64,000 bases of DNA from Lytechinus variegatus (lineage: Eukaryota > Echinodermata > Echinoidea > Temnopleuroida > Toxopneustidae), in the NCBI RefSeq assembly GCF_018143015.1, contig NC_054741.1:66376697-66440696 (forward strand). The letters run 5' to 3'. This document shows, piece by piece, positions 46,067-59,200 of the stretch (the first letter of the stretch is position 1; every line of letters starts with the position of its first letter). The notes beneath the pieces were generated by a model. The model saw only the letters and a list, made by a program, of their open reading frames with translations, had not been told where the DNA came from and ran no database searches. The position numbers and the translations under genes were made by a program.

Positions 46067-48560
46067 TTGGTGTTTGATGGTCATGATGATTCTGTTCAGA
46101 TTTAAAATGATTTTCTACATGCAGCTGTGTACGAATAAAATGAATCGGGAGAAAGGAGCTGAAACGTAATGACCCATTTTCATAGTGTTTACCTAAATCA
46201 AATATATTGATCTTTTTTCCTTTGGGAATATAGTATCGAGGCCATAATCCCATTGTTATCCAATCATAATACAACCGGAATGAAGTCTTTATTATTTTGA
46301 TTATCATTATTGTCAGTTATCAGAAAGTATATGGGCTATCTTCAAACCCATTTCTCTATCGGATGGCGATTGAAGATTAATGCAATGCCATTCAAAGGAG
46401 TTTGGTGCTACGTTGGGGGTATCGATGCATGTCTTGAATATAACGACCTTTGACATTTTGATTTGAATTAAGGGATCGCATTCAACTACATATCTTCTAA
46501 TAATAGGGATAATAATAGAATGATAGAGTGTATTTGTGGGTGTGTACATGTGTGTGTAAGGGGGGGGGGGTCTCGCGCCCCTTCCACTTTTCCAACCGAT
46601 TATACTTTGCCACTCATCGCTTGCATTCGAAGGATGTGCCAACGTCATCTAACATGTCTATAGTAACAGTATTGTGATTATTGCTTTCGTAAATGTACTG
46701 ACGCAACAGTATGACTTTATTCTGTATGCTATTAACAATGCGTTTTTATTATCATAAATGGTACCGGCGCTGTCTGGGACGTGCGAATGTCGCAACCCGG
46801 ACTTGTCTAAACATTCAAATATATATTTCAAATGAATCTATTTACATGATATCAATGAAAGAGGGGTTCATTGAACAACATAGATCATGATGATTCTATA
46901 CGGAGTGTTTGTGGTAAAGAGGTTACATATTTCTGAATTGTGACGATCCTTTGATGATTTTTCATCCGCGTATAAGCAGAGATAGAACTTTGACAAAAGG
47001 AAACCACATAGAAATCATAATCAACCCATTTTCCGAATAACAATTTCAGAGCGAGCGAATAAACTTTTGGGAAAACAGAATGATCAAATTTGTTAGGAAA
47101 AGGACGTAATCAATATAATTTGTTTTGAAATAAATGTAATTAATGAGACATTTGACAATTTTTACGATTTTCAATGTACATGTATACATGTAAACATGTA
47201 AAATGATGTATAGTATGCTGCTTTACACGGGTGGTAAAATGGGTACCGCGTTAAAAACAATTAGGAAGGAGCAAAACAAACCAGCTTTCTTTTTTTTTGA
47301 GGGGGGGGGCAGTTGTTTTTGAGACTCGAGGATCTGGAGTAAGCAATTGTAGGAACATATATACAAAATGAAAATTACAAAATCTAAAATAACTTTAAGA
47401 CTTCCGTGCTCCTTCACCCCCCCCCCCCCGCTGATAATGGTAAGCTAAGATGCACAAAAAAATAGAATTTAGAAATCAAAATGCACTTTTTCTCACTCAA
47501 AATGCACAAAAGTCTCTAAGTTCGTATAGAAATAAATCAAACATAAAATCGAAATGTATATCAAAAAACAGGAAACTGAAAGCGAATTAAAGGAAACAAA
47601 AATAGACAAAACATAACAATGAAAAATTAATTGAAGCATTGTCGAACTTACCGATAATATCTTTCAAGATGTAGGTATAGGAAAGGAAGATCAAGGTTAC
47701 TTCTTCTTACCCATGCAGGCCAAGTTATGTTACATGATGAGCCGGAGGAAATCATGTCATGCTATTCATATCAACCCATTTCAATCATGGGCTCTCCTTT
47801 TTTGTTGTCAGGAATGCATATTTGCTCGACTCACCAATGAATTTGTTCAGTTGGTTGCACGGTTTAGGTTCAAAGAATCCGATCCAGGTTTCCAGTCATG
47901 CTTCAGATATGTCTTTTGAATAGGTATGATGGCAAAACAAAGTCTGAAAACTCGTACATCGAGGCAGAGTCGTGTAAATGACGGAATATGATCAGGCGGG
48001 GGAGTGCAAGAATGGGGATGATTTTTTTTAAATCAATATTTGCGCCACAGACGTGAGAGAGTTTAACCATTGGGCATTTTAGCAATAAAATTGAAGACGC
48101 TTTCTATAACGCAGGGGATGTTATTTGTTTGTATTTATTTGATTTATATTTTGTTGAAAATGAAATAAATGAATTTTCAAAAGCGCTTTGACAAAGCAAT
48201 CTCTGTCGAAAATCGGTGAATCAAGCATGTCAAGGTAGCAATGTCCTCCTGGACTCTGGACGAACGACATATGCGAATCTTAAAACTGTGGCGGCCTTCC
48301 GTCTTGGATTGGGTCCTGGATGTTGCGGGGGTGGGGCTGTCCCTTGCCTCTATCACCTTCATCAAATGATGACCTAGCATCCCTTTATTGCGAGCGGTTT
48401 CTTTATAAGAGACCTGGGCTTGTTCCGTTTTCCCACAATATATGGGGGGGGGGGGAGAGTTGAGAGGTAATGTGAATTGGTAATTTCTATTGATTGAAGC
48501 TGTATATTCTCTATGGGAATGCTTAGAAGTCAACTGAGATTCAATTAATTACACCGGTTG
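46067..48560. other. Intergenic, no gene recognised
   Basis: Poly-G/poly-C runs at 46560, 47300 and 47418 and AT-rich sequence. The small open frames have no family resemblance. Confidence 0.4.
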
Positions 48561-48574
48561 GAGACGATGATTTT
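48561..48574. repeat. LINE target-site duplication, 3' side
   Basis: GAGACGATGATTTT, repeated at 53896-53909. The last T residues merge with the complement of the poly(A) tail. Confidence 0.85.
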
Positions 48575-48582
48575 TTTTTCTT

Positions 48583-51500
48583 TTAAAATAATTTTATTAA
48601 TAAAAAATCACATACAAAGCATGAAATATTTTCTTCAACAATACTGTTTTCAAAAATACACAAATGTTTACTTTTACAACGCTTCTCTATTTCTAAACGA
48701 TTACAAATCAACCTTTTGAATAAACAAAGTATTCCAAAATCATGAATTCTACAATTCCGACTTTCTGTTCGAATAAAAATTGAATAAATAGCATACCTTG
48801 CATACATGATTAGAAGATTCAAAACTCTATGCTTTTTGTTTCGTAACTCATATCCTTTTGTCATAGTAGCAACATTAAAATAAAAATTAATGCCTACAAC
48901 TTCATACACAATGCTACTAAATTGTTTCCAGAATAATTGTGTTTTTTTACAAGTCACAAATAAATGTACGCTGTCTTGAATTTCATTGTCATGTGAACAT
49001 AAAGGATTATCTATTAACTTCCATTTATACAAATTATATCTATGGGGTAAAATATTGTGTAATAACTTATAATTAAACTCTGTTATTCTATTTTCTTTGA
49101 CAGTTTGTAAATTAAATAACCATACAGATTTCCAATCAATCTCTTCTTGTAAAATATTTTCCCATCTTTCTTCAGCTTTAAGTTTAATACTTGTCTTATT
49201 CAAAATCATGGTGTAAAATAACTTTGAACCTCTTTTCCTATTTACATTCATCAAAACATTCTGTGTAATATATTCACTCTTAGGTTGCAGAATCTCAAAA
49301 TATAACTCAAACTTATTCCTTTTCCAAACATTTGGTATGGCATTCATTACAATGTTATACTCTTAATGCATACTTTTTTCCAAATAAACCTTCCATTTCC
49401 TTTAATGATTTGAATTTGGAATCTAAAATAATGTCTTTTACCTTAAGAATTCCAATATCGAACCATCTTTTAAAAAACAATACATTTCCATTGTGATCTT
49501 TTATTTTCGAATTAAACCACAGATTTTCCTTCTCGATCTGGATATTCTGAAAACCTGATTTATCTTGAACAGTTTGCTTAAAATTAAACCAAGCGTAAAT
49601 GATCGCTTTATAATAATATGGCATTTTCATTTTGTCTATATGTACTTTAATTTCTTTTTCTGTACAATTACTATGTAATACAAAATCAAATCCTCCATAT
49701 TGAGAAAGATAACTATCAATAATTGTACTAAATTTCGATTCTTTGTTATTATAGTAATACAAAATCCACTTCAATAAAAAGCTTTGGAGTAACATATTCA
49801 AATCTACCATTTTGAGTCCACCTAGATCACATTGCTTACAAACAACCTTTCTCTTTACTTTATCAATCTTTCCATTCCAAAGAAAAGAGAACAATAAGGA
49901 AGTTAAAAGCTTTACAACCTTCTCTGGCATTTTAATCATTTGAGCATTATACAAAATTTGAGAGATAAGAAATGTTTTGATTACAAGTATGTTTCCTATT
50001 AAAGTTAGGTGACGTGCATTCCATGATTTAATCAAACGTTCTACTTTCAATATTTCCAGCTCCAGTTCAAATCGGAGAGATTTTGTTCATCTCCTCCAAA
50101 ATAAACGCCTAAAATTTTGACATTTGAATTAGTCCAAGGAATGTTTTTGACGTTTTCATTAACTGAACCATCTTTTAGATTTATTATGGAACATTTTGTT
50201 TTATTCAAATACAATCCTGAAAAAGAACTATACTTTTCTACCTCGTTAATAGCTTTGTGTAAAGCAAGAGTATCATTAACGAATATTGATGCATCGTCTG
50301 CAAACTGCAAAATTTTGATTTCAACTGATTTAAAAAGTTTGATACCTGTAATTTCTGGGTCATTTCTTATCTTGACAGCTAATACTTCTTCAGCCAGGAT
50401 GAAAAGCAATGCCGAAAGGGGGCACACCCTTGGCGCACACCTCTCGATATACTAATATTTTCTGTTAGCCATCCGTTAAATGTATGTTAACAGAACTTTT
50501 TACATTATTATAAAAAGTTTTAACCCATCTGCAAAAATCATCTTTAAATCCATATCTTTGCAAACATTCAAATAAAAAATCTCGACTGAGGCAATCAAAG
50601 GCTTTTCTAAAATCGGTCAGTAACGCTATTCCTCCTTTGGCATGGTTTTTAACGTAATAGAATATATCCTCAATTAATCTAACGTTTTCAGCTATACTTC
50701 TTCCTTTTATATAACCTACCTGGTTATCTGAAATTAATGTAAATATCACCTTTTGCAATCTTTGAGCAATAACTGAAGCTGCAATTTTATAATCATAGTT
50801 TAGGAGGGAAATAGGTCTCCAATTTCCAATCTAGATTTGTCACCTTTTTGTACAATAATTTTATAATGGCTTGTCTTTGGGAGTTTGATAATTCGTTACA
50901 CTCAAAACTTTCATTTAAAACAGGCAAAAGTAGAACTTTAATTTCTGTCCAAAATATTTGATAAAATTCTATATTGAAACCATCACTCCCCTATTGACTT
51001 ATTTTTTTTCAAAATCAAATACAGCTTTTTTGCACTCTGATTCAGATAAAATTCCTTCACACATATCAGCTAAATCGCTAGATAACTTTGGAAGTTGTAA
51101 ATCAAGAAAATATTCTGCCAAGTCTTGACATTCTTTTGACTTATATAATTCTGAATAATATTTATACACATACTTTCTAATGTGTTGCTGATTTTTTATG
51201 CTTTTACCTTTATCGTTACGTAATAACAAAATAGAATTATTATCAATATTTCTCTTTTCTAATGACATAAAATATCTTGAGCACCTTTCACCTTCCTCAA
51301 ACCAATTTACTCTTGACCTAATAATTGAACCCATACATTTTTGTTTATATATTTTTTTCTAATTGTTCAGTAGTCTGTTCATAATCTTTTATAATCTCTT
51401 CATTGTTATCATTTTTTGAGTTCCAAATTTTTTCGTTCAGCTTTAAGAGTTTTTCTTCTAATATGCCTTCGTCCTTTTCTTCTTTTTTCTTATGTTTTGC

Positions 51501-52530
51501 ATATCTAATGGAGTATTCTCGTATTCTTATTTTGCACAATTCCCAGGTTTGACGCCAGGACATTGATAATTCTGTCTTTTCACGGACTAGATCGCCTATG
51601 ATTTGTCTAACCTCTTCACAATAATCATTGTTTGTTAAATAAATTTGTATTCAATTTCCAAACACCTGGACCTTTATTCGTTCCATTAATTTTGATTGTA
51701 ATGGTGATAGCGTTATGGTCACCATTGACTACTGGTCTTATATCAGTTTTAAGTACTTAACTTCTTAAATCTTTACTAATTAATATTATATCAATTCTTG
51801 ATGATATTTGCAAGTATTTATTACGCCACGTAAATTGTCTTTTATCGACGTGAACCTTTCTCCAAATATCGATAAGATACATTTTTTTCATAAGCTGTTT
51901 TAGGGAACAAGGAGTTTTGTATTTGCTTCTTACATTAAATGTGTCAATACTTGGATTTAATACGCAGTTGAAGTCTCCGCATAAAATTAAATGTGATTTT
52001 TCGTCATCTGGACAAAACTTTTGTTTCAATATATTGTAAACATCTCTGAAAAATGCCTCTCTTTTTAAATGGATATTTGGTGCGTAAATATTAACAACTA
52101 CTTATTTAATCCATTGTATTTCACATTCTACAATAAGGAACCTTCCAGCACAATCTTTATGTTCTGATCTATATTTTATCTCAGTCTGTCTTTTAAGCAA
52201 TATTGCTACCCCACGTGCGTTAGTATTGCCGTGGCTGAAAAACACCGGACCATTCCACTCATTTCGTATAATGTTTTCGATATCTTTAGTCCAATGAGTT
52301 TCCTGAATTAAAACAAAATCAGCAGCTTGTTTTTTAAACCATTTAAAACACATTTGTCGTTTCAATTTGTTTCGTAGTCCGTTACAATTCTGGGAAATTG
52401 CTAAAATGGACGTAGTCATGTTTGAGATGTTCTTCGTTAGCGTTCCATCATTCATCATCCTTTCATCACAACTTTTTTTCATTTTTACGTTTTCGCTTTC
52501 TACATTTTCGAGCACGATGTGGATCAGCAA
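48583..52530 (-). pseudogene. LINE ORF2 (endonuclease and reverse transcriptase), multiply disrupted
   Basis: Target-primed reverse transcription protein. Readable pieces: endonuclease N-part (52530-52102) with S-Q-N-C-N-G-L and I-Q-E-T-H-W; C-part (52029-51757) with L-C-G-D-F-N-C-V and R-I-D-I-I-L; linker (51563-50999); RT (50758-50465) with G-Y-I-K-G-R-S and D-F-R-K-A-F-D; RT core (50427-50047) with C-P-L-S and Q-F-A-D-D-A-S; thumb and connection (50050-49355) with L-T-L-I-G-N; C-terminus (49347-48583) with C-S-H-D then V-H-L-F-V-T-C. Several stops and frame changes separate them, so it is not functional as read. Phe for the usual Tyr in F-A-D-D is a known natural variant. Confidence 0.88.
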
Positions 52531-53645
52531 TCGCTTGATTTACTGCGTCTACTGTAGCTTCAGTGAGCTCATCCTCGGTGTTTACTTCTGATTCATCTGA
52601 TTCAGAGGAGGAAGATCGCTCAATGTATTGTGTGATCTTACTTTGGCCACCAATGGTTGGCGCGCTGTTGCTACGCGATCTGAACTCGGCCAAAGCTCTT
52701 ACGACTTGACGAGACTCATGACTGACCGCCGTAGGCTGTCGAGAATCGCGACTCTTGCCTTTTGTCGCCGTTTTCGGTCGTGTTAGGGGTGCCGATGACG
52801 TAACACCGTGGGGTGTGGCCGATTCAAGCGTTGCTACCGGATCGCGTGTGGATATCTGTGAAGTGGTATAAGGTGTTCCTGTTTGCGTGGTTACCATCAT
52901 AACTTCAGCTGAACCGTCTGCTCGGAATGCGTTTGTCTTCGGAGTGGGTTGTTCTGCTTCGGGGCACCTACTTTGCATGTGACCTGGTTTTTTTGCAAGA
53001 CCTGCAAACTACTTCATGGCTACATTTGGAGCGATGGTGCCCCTCTTTTAGACAATGGGAACAAATGACCTCTCTCTGTGCATCAGGTTGCCCGGCTTGG
53101 AATGCGCGGGCTTTGAAGCTCTGAAAGCGCATAAATCTCGGGAGGGGCTGGGGAGGGGGGTCGATGTAAACAACTCGGTCTCCTGTGAAACATTGGGTTA
53201 ATTTTCCATCAACTCGGAGTTTGGGATACATTATGGGACCATTGATTTTCAGATTCATCCTTTCAAACTCATCTGAAATGACGTTCTCGTGAACTGATAA
53301 AGGAATGTCCTTTATCGTGACGCGGAGAGCGTTGTCTGCTTGATGTGGTAGAAAGGGGTTCTTGTCGTACACTCTAACTGAAGTGTTTCTAATTTGCATA
53401 CCTTCTGTGATCAGTCTTATTCTGTTTTGGCGTTCGTTTATGTACAGGCACCAGAGTCCACCTACTTTCTGGATCCCATGAATATCTTTGGATTCAACTG
53501 TCTTACAGATAGCTTTATACATTTCTTCTAGCTCTACCCTTCTTTCACCAGGAATGTTATTATGCATCACGAAAACTGGCTTACCTTGCCCCTCATTCGG
53601 GACTTGTGGTGGCGCCGCCACAGATGCGTAGTTTGTAGCATGCAT
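52466..53645 (-). pseudogene. LINE ORF1 (CCHC zinc-knuckle protein), one frameshift
   Basis: Nucleic-acid-binding protein of the retrotransposon. The first part (53645-52968) has an RNA-binding-like body and then C-S-H-C-L-K-E-G-H-H-R-S-K-C followed by C-R-S-C-K. The frame then breaks at a T-run on the plus strand (about 52987-52993). The continuing frame (52978-52466) reads M-Q-S-R-C-P-E-A-E and completes the second knuckle. The tail is Ser/Thr-rich and acidic with a basic C-terminus. Homopolymer location suggests a simple indel. Confidence 0.82.
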
Positions 53646-53895
53646 GATGTTTTACAACGTAGCAGTCCAAGTCTCCAATATTGGCCAGTTGAGGTGAAAT
53701 TTCGTATCTCGAAATATGTCAATATACTGTTATTAATGGCTATTTACATCAAAGTAGATGATAACTTCATATATGACAAACTTACAGATGAGTTTCACAG
53801 TAGAATATGTTCGGTTCTTCAGGTTGAAAATCACAAAATTAGATCAGTTTCGGGAGCGAGAAATCAGTCGCGTGCAACTGTTTACTGAGCGCCCT

Positions 53896-53909
53896 GAGAC
53901 GATGATTTT
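53896..53909. repeat. LINE target-site duplication, 5' side
   Basis: GAGACGATGATTTT, identical to 48561-48574. Confidence 0.85.
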
Positions 53910-53979
53910 AATAATTTAATGTATGACAACGGTCATAATTATAAATCATCATTCAGCATCTCCTATACAGGGTTATCAC

Positions 53980-54420
53980 AATAAGCCTGTTCAAGATTAT
54001 TAACTGCGCACGAGCAGAAAGAGGTCATTTGAGATAAACCATGAAGGTGGCTTTCAAATTCTCTGACATAGGCATTTGTGATTTGATGATTATTCATGTA
54101 TTCCTTTCAAAATATTAATTTTATCATATTCAAGCTGAAGAGTATAAATAGAGCCTTCATAATCACTGGTATTTGACAGTAGCCTAAACAATAGTCAAAT
54201 GTGCCAAAGGCAGACAATAAAACAGATTTCCAAACTTTATCCCTGATGTACTATTATAGTCACCTGGTCTATACAATGCCTTTTGTTCTTAGAATTTGAC
54301 TACTCTACCGGTAAAGCTTACGCAGCATCTACATTTGAAAATGATAGTGCTTATCCTAATGAAAAATCACAAAGGTCATTGAGAATAGTTGATCATGAGC
54401 TAACCGTGAACTGGCTTATT
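53980..54420. mobile_element. MITE related to 7863-8292 ('AATAAGCCAGTTC' ends)
   Basis: The left end ATAAGCCTGTTCAAGATTAT and the right end (inverse AATAAGCCAGTTCACGGTTAG) match, and internal GACCAGGTGACTATAATAG is shared in complement with the 7863-8292 copy. Confidence 0.65.
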
Positions 54421-55389
54421 AACACCGTCTCCAATTATCCAGACTTATATTTGCATTCTTAAAAATCAATTAAGTTGGTTTTCTGATCATTTTCGAGAGG
54501 AGCGCGAGGAGTTCGTCATCCGACTACGACCTGAGCCAGCATCGAAGTGACAAGCTATATCATTGCAAAACTCCGCTATTTATAGTCTCCGAGAGCTGCC
54601 TTACGCAATGCGTTGCGTCCGGCGATCATTGAGCTCTCACCTGGCTCTCACTATAGAGCGTTTTGTACTTTCCACCTCTTTAGCTCTTACGCACCAAATG
54701 ACCATGTCCATTTTAATTTGACATACACACCCTCACACACGCGCAAACAAACATACACATACAAGTTGTTCTTTTGATCACTAATTAAACATTTTCTTTG
54801 TTCATTCATATTTGTTTACCATAACAGAAAAGGGAACAAAAAGCTCTGAATATAGGCGGTCGTATACCAGTGACTGCCCGTCATATCAATAGTCTCTCTT
54901 TATCAAATCCTAACACTGAAGGTGTGTGTCAGAAAAGTGTTAGAATTGCTAGCACAAACTGTTGAGAAGACCCCATGCGTGTATGTATGTAAACATGGGG
55001 GTATATTTAATTTCATCTAAGCGTTAATCTAAAAATCTGCCTCTATTATCGGTCTTTTTTAAGTCAAAAGAAGTTCCTTTTCACACGCAAATCTTGAATC
55101 ATCATTGTATTGATGATTGCAGTTCGTCTTTAGAACCATCGGACCTTTCTCACGCTCACTCGAAAACTGTGATTTGAATTCGAATTCCGAGCGAAGGCGG
55201 TATGTGTCCTTGGTGACTTGTCAATCAAATCACTGCATTAATACGATGAGTGCATGGCAATTGTATTATCTACGGAAGTGCTAGAAAGGACACGAAAGCT
55301 CCGCCCCTCAAAAGATGTTTTGGAAGTCAAGCCTTTCACACGTAAAACTTGTACCGTAATTTGAGAATTAACCTCCGGAGTAGAACTAC
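54421..55389. other. Intergenic, no gene recognised
   Basis: No exon-like frames. A short CA-rich patch lies at 54723-54765. Confidence 0.4.
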
Positions 55390-55707
55390 CGCCCTTTCAC
55401 ACGGTAAAAAAATCGTGATTTTAATGATGATTCCAGTGAAAAATAAGGCTAATGACGCATAAGTTAGCACGTGTGAAACCAAATTAGAACATGATTAGAA
55501 TTATAAATCAGTCAAGATTACACAGCAATTATCAGTACAATGATTCAAGATTCAAGTGTGAAATGGCCCTTCGAATTTGTCATTTTGATTAGCGTTCGTG
55601 ATTCTAGTTTGGTTTCGCACGTGCCAAAAAATTCGTAATTAGCCTTATTTTTAACTGGAATCATCATTCAAAAATAATTACGATTTTTTTTACCGTGTAA
55701 GGGCGGG
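55390..55707. mobile_element. Palindromic MITE with 'CCGCCCTTTCACACGGTAAAA' ends
   Basis: The left arm CCGCCCTTTCACACGGTAAAA and GATGATTCCAGT pairs with ACTGGAATCATCATTC and TTTTTACCGTGTAAGGGCGG on the right. The arms pair through about 90 bp each. No coding capacity. It lies just downstream of transporter B. Confidence 0.75.
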
Positions 55708-56109
55708 AAGGCATTACAAGTTACACATTCTATACTATTTTCTTCAATATTCTACATTGACGAAATAAATGTATCCTTCAGAAATAACGCATGAAGACTT
55801 AATTTATTAAACTTTCAAAAGTAAAAGATATATGATTTCCTTAAAAAAACAACACTTGAAACCGAAGAAACATCATCATTAATCATGTGTGAATTATGAA
55901 ATAATCAGAGAGTTTGAAAATATATCAAAGGAAATGGAAAAGGGGCAAGAAAAATATGAAAACAGTCATGACAGTTCTAAACTTTTTATATCATTTACTC
56001 ACCAATTGAACTATTTATCTTATAATTTTGAGGATTAAATCATGCACAAGAAATACATCGGTGCTTGCATGTACTCATTACTATGGTCTTCATATGGTTG
56101 AAGAGATAT

Positions 56110-56211
56110 TTAGTTCTCCTTTTGGTTTCTTGATCTCGACCTACTACGGAAGTATAGTGTAGCCGGTAGGACCAGTGTAATCACATCAGCCACGATGAAT
56201 GCTATGAATAC
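56110..56211 (-). CDS. slc43a3-like: Transporter B exon 9 and stop
   Basis: Acceptor TACAG, TAA stop. Encodes [10 protein letters not shown], then L-P-A-T-L-Y-F and a basic tail R-S-R-S-R-S-R-N-Q-K-E-N, six residues longer than in A. Confidence 0.88.
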   Translation of the reverse strand, partial: VFIAFIVADVITLVLPATLYFRSRSRSRNQKEN

Positions 56212-59200
56212 CTGTATAAATGGAGGAAACAGTATGGAGCATAGTTACAGATATAACCTAAGTTATAGTAGGGGGGAAACGTGGCATTTTATTGGTAGTA
56301 TCCCTGATACCCCCCCGATATTTGAATGATATGGGTAATATAAAGTTACAAGACCCATGCAGAATATTCTTTTTTATACTCTTTTATTCCCCCCTTTTCT
56401 TTTCTTGTTTCTCCCATCTTCCTCCTCCTCCTCGAAGGCTTATATTTTCACCAATAGGAAATTTAATTGGAAATGTTATGAAAAGTTAACTTTTATTAAA
56501 AAAGGGTATTTATATTGACTCATACTACATGTGAAGTGAAAAATAGAGGGTGAAAATTTTGTAGTAAGATTGCTGTGCAAAAAACGACTAAATGATTGAT
56601 TAAATACACATTCAATTTGCTGTCAATAATTGACAGAAACTATTTTGTTTAGTAGGCTAGCTACTAGGGATTGATCGGAAATTGTTTCGAGAATGAAACA
56701 GAAAATAAAGATTTTGTGTTTATCAAATTAATAAATTAACATCAGGATACATATATATGAAGTTTAGCTCACATGGGTTTTCGTCGAATGGATTGTGAGT
56801 CTTTACTGGAATGTTTGGCCAACATCTTTCTGTGACGTTAAGAGTACAAGAGCGCAAGGTAACGATATACCCTTGAATTTCTACAAATATTCTACGTCAA
56901 AGTATGGACCTGACTTTTTAAAAGTGTACTCTTTAACAAACAAGGGCCATTTACACAAAACTCTTCTTTTGGCTTTTACTGGTTGCACAACCAAAAGTTA
57001 TTTACTTACCCAGAAAGGATCATCATTAAGATAATTCTGGAGTAAGATGAAGATTGGGTATTGGAGGAAGGTGAAGAATCCACTCATGGTTCGCATGGCG
57101 CCGTATACACTCGTGAAATACTTCATTGGAAATCTGTGACGTCAAAAGGAAACCATAGTGATGTCATTTTCAAAGCAGTGTCTACAAGAAAATTTGATCT
57201 CATCTTGTATTTTGATTCTGGTTTCGATTTCTTAACATTACCTTCTGTGCAGAAATGTTGGGTAAAATAGTTGTACAAACATTACCCACTAAGCGTTTTT
57301 TCTCGGGTTTCGCTCTCCTTTATTTCGTAATATTTTTAAGTGTATTTTTTTTATATACTGAATATATTGAATTGTTGCTTTTTTCATATTCTATGTTTGT
57401 TTTGTAAACTGAAAAATATTTTTTTATCTTTGTATGTGCACTTTTTATGCGAATAAAGAAAACATTGGATTGAATAAAATATTGATTTTATTAGGTAGGT
57501 CAACGGTCCAGAAAAAAAAAAATTCCGTTGACAAAGCAACTTAAAGTGTGACCCCCATTACTACGTAATTGTGTTAAAACTATCGACATGGGACATTGAA
57601 GTTATGATACCAATGTAACCAGAGGGTACTTTATTTCATAACATAGCAGGACGACTTACACCACGGCAACGACAGCAGAGCCGACGCCAAAGAGCAGAGA
57701 TCCAACAATCAGGATGAAAATAAAGCTTAGATACTGGAGTTGAAGACTTGGAATAAGAAGACAGACGGTGTAACCAATGGAAGCAAATGTAGTGATCGCC
57801 AGAGGAAGACAACTATCTCGCATGTCAGCGTATGGGCCTCTGGTTTTAGATTGTCCTGGGGAAAAAAATCACACAAAAATCTGGTGTCCGTTTGGTAAAG
57901 AAATGTGGGATTATGGAATATTGCCATTCCGATAGCCATGATGATTTGGCTTATCAGCCAATCAAAATCAATGTTTAATTCTAAGCTACTATAGTTGCAA
58001 AATTACCTTAATCGTAATTTCTTTATTAAACGGACCACAGAGCTTGAATTCCAATAATCAAAGTATCAAACGGCAACAAATAAATATACTGCAACTGACA
58101 TCATAAACAAGCCATCGAGAAGTAGGTCGTCCCAACATTAATATGGTCTCATTATCTCCAGAAAATTGGATAAATTGTTTATCTTAATATTGCCTAACGT
58201 CTAAAATGAACATGAGTGCTATGGTTGGTGGTTCCCCTAATAAGAAGCAACAGGACTGTCTAGTATTTCATGAAGAGTCTTGTCAGTGATTGCCACTCAA
58301 TGTTCTATTCCAATCATCCACCCAGCAACAATGACTTAAGTAACTTACAATGATATCAGGGGAAAACCACTGACTATTTTGTTTATGAAATACTCCCTCG
58401 ATCAGACATAATATTGAAGGGGCGCCACTGATCTAACGTGTATAAGGGCCATGGAGGGAATCCGGTGTTAAAAACCCGGCAATGGCATTTCTATGAGCAA
58501 ATCATTTTGTCTACACTGTTTTTTTTTCTTCACATATTAGTACTTCTCTTCTTTTCCTCCCTTTTCGTGTGCGTCTTTTCCCACCACCAGTCTTAGGTAA
58601 TTTAGGGTTATAATCACTTTTAAGACAGCATGAAGTCGAGAGTTTGTTCCTGTCCATCAGAAGACCGCCAAGGGGACCGACTATCACGACGAAAAATCGA
58701 ATGATAGAAAAAACGTCTGTGTACCAGCTCACTAGCATGCAGAGGGACGAGAATAAACAAATAGAACTGAAAAATTGCATTACCATATGACTCATTAAAG
58801 GGGAAGTTCACCCTGAAGAAAACTTTGTTGTAAAAATAGCTGAAAAAATAGTAAAAAATATTGTTGAAGGTTTGAGGAAAATCTGTTAAAGAGTAAAAAA
58901 GTTATTAGAGTTCCAAATTTGGGATTTGTGACGTCATAAACGAGCAGCTGCCCCATGTGTTATGTAATATAAAATGTATGAATTTCAAATTCTGTATGGT
59001 TCCTGATGACTTAATTTTGTTTTCTTTTCATGATCGGGTGTGCAATGATTTGTCTATTGATATACAAAAGTTACAGTGATTTTTTTTTTCAATTTTCTGA
59101 GAAAATGACATTTCATTGATTTTTTACCATTCGCTATGTAGGAATGCTGCTCGCATATGACGTCACAAATCAAATAATTGAAATTCTAATAACTTTTTAA

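Larger units (their letters stand above)
48575..53895 (-). mobile_element. Full-length but decayed L1/Tx1-like non-LTR retrotransposon (about 5.3 kb)
   Basis: Bounded by a 14-bp target duplication (48561-48574 and 53896-53909). An A-rich 3' end sits at the low-coordinate side. About 250 bp of 5' UTR precede ORF1, which has zinc knuckles; ORF2 carries an apurinic-type endonuclease, reverse transcriptase with F-A-D-D, and a C-terminal Cys/His segment. The combination of CCHC ORF1, W-x-x-R-x-L-T-L-I-G and C-x...H-L-F-x-x-C-x...F-W motifs points to the L1/Tx1 side of the LINE tree rather than CR1, L2 or RTE. It lies in the intergenic space between the two transporters. Confidence 0.88.
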
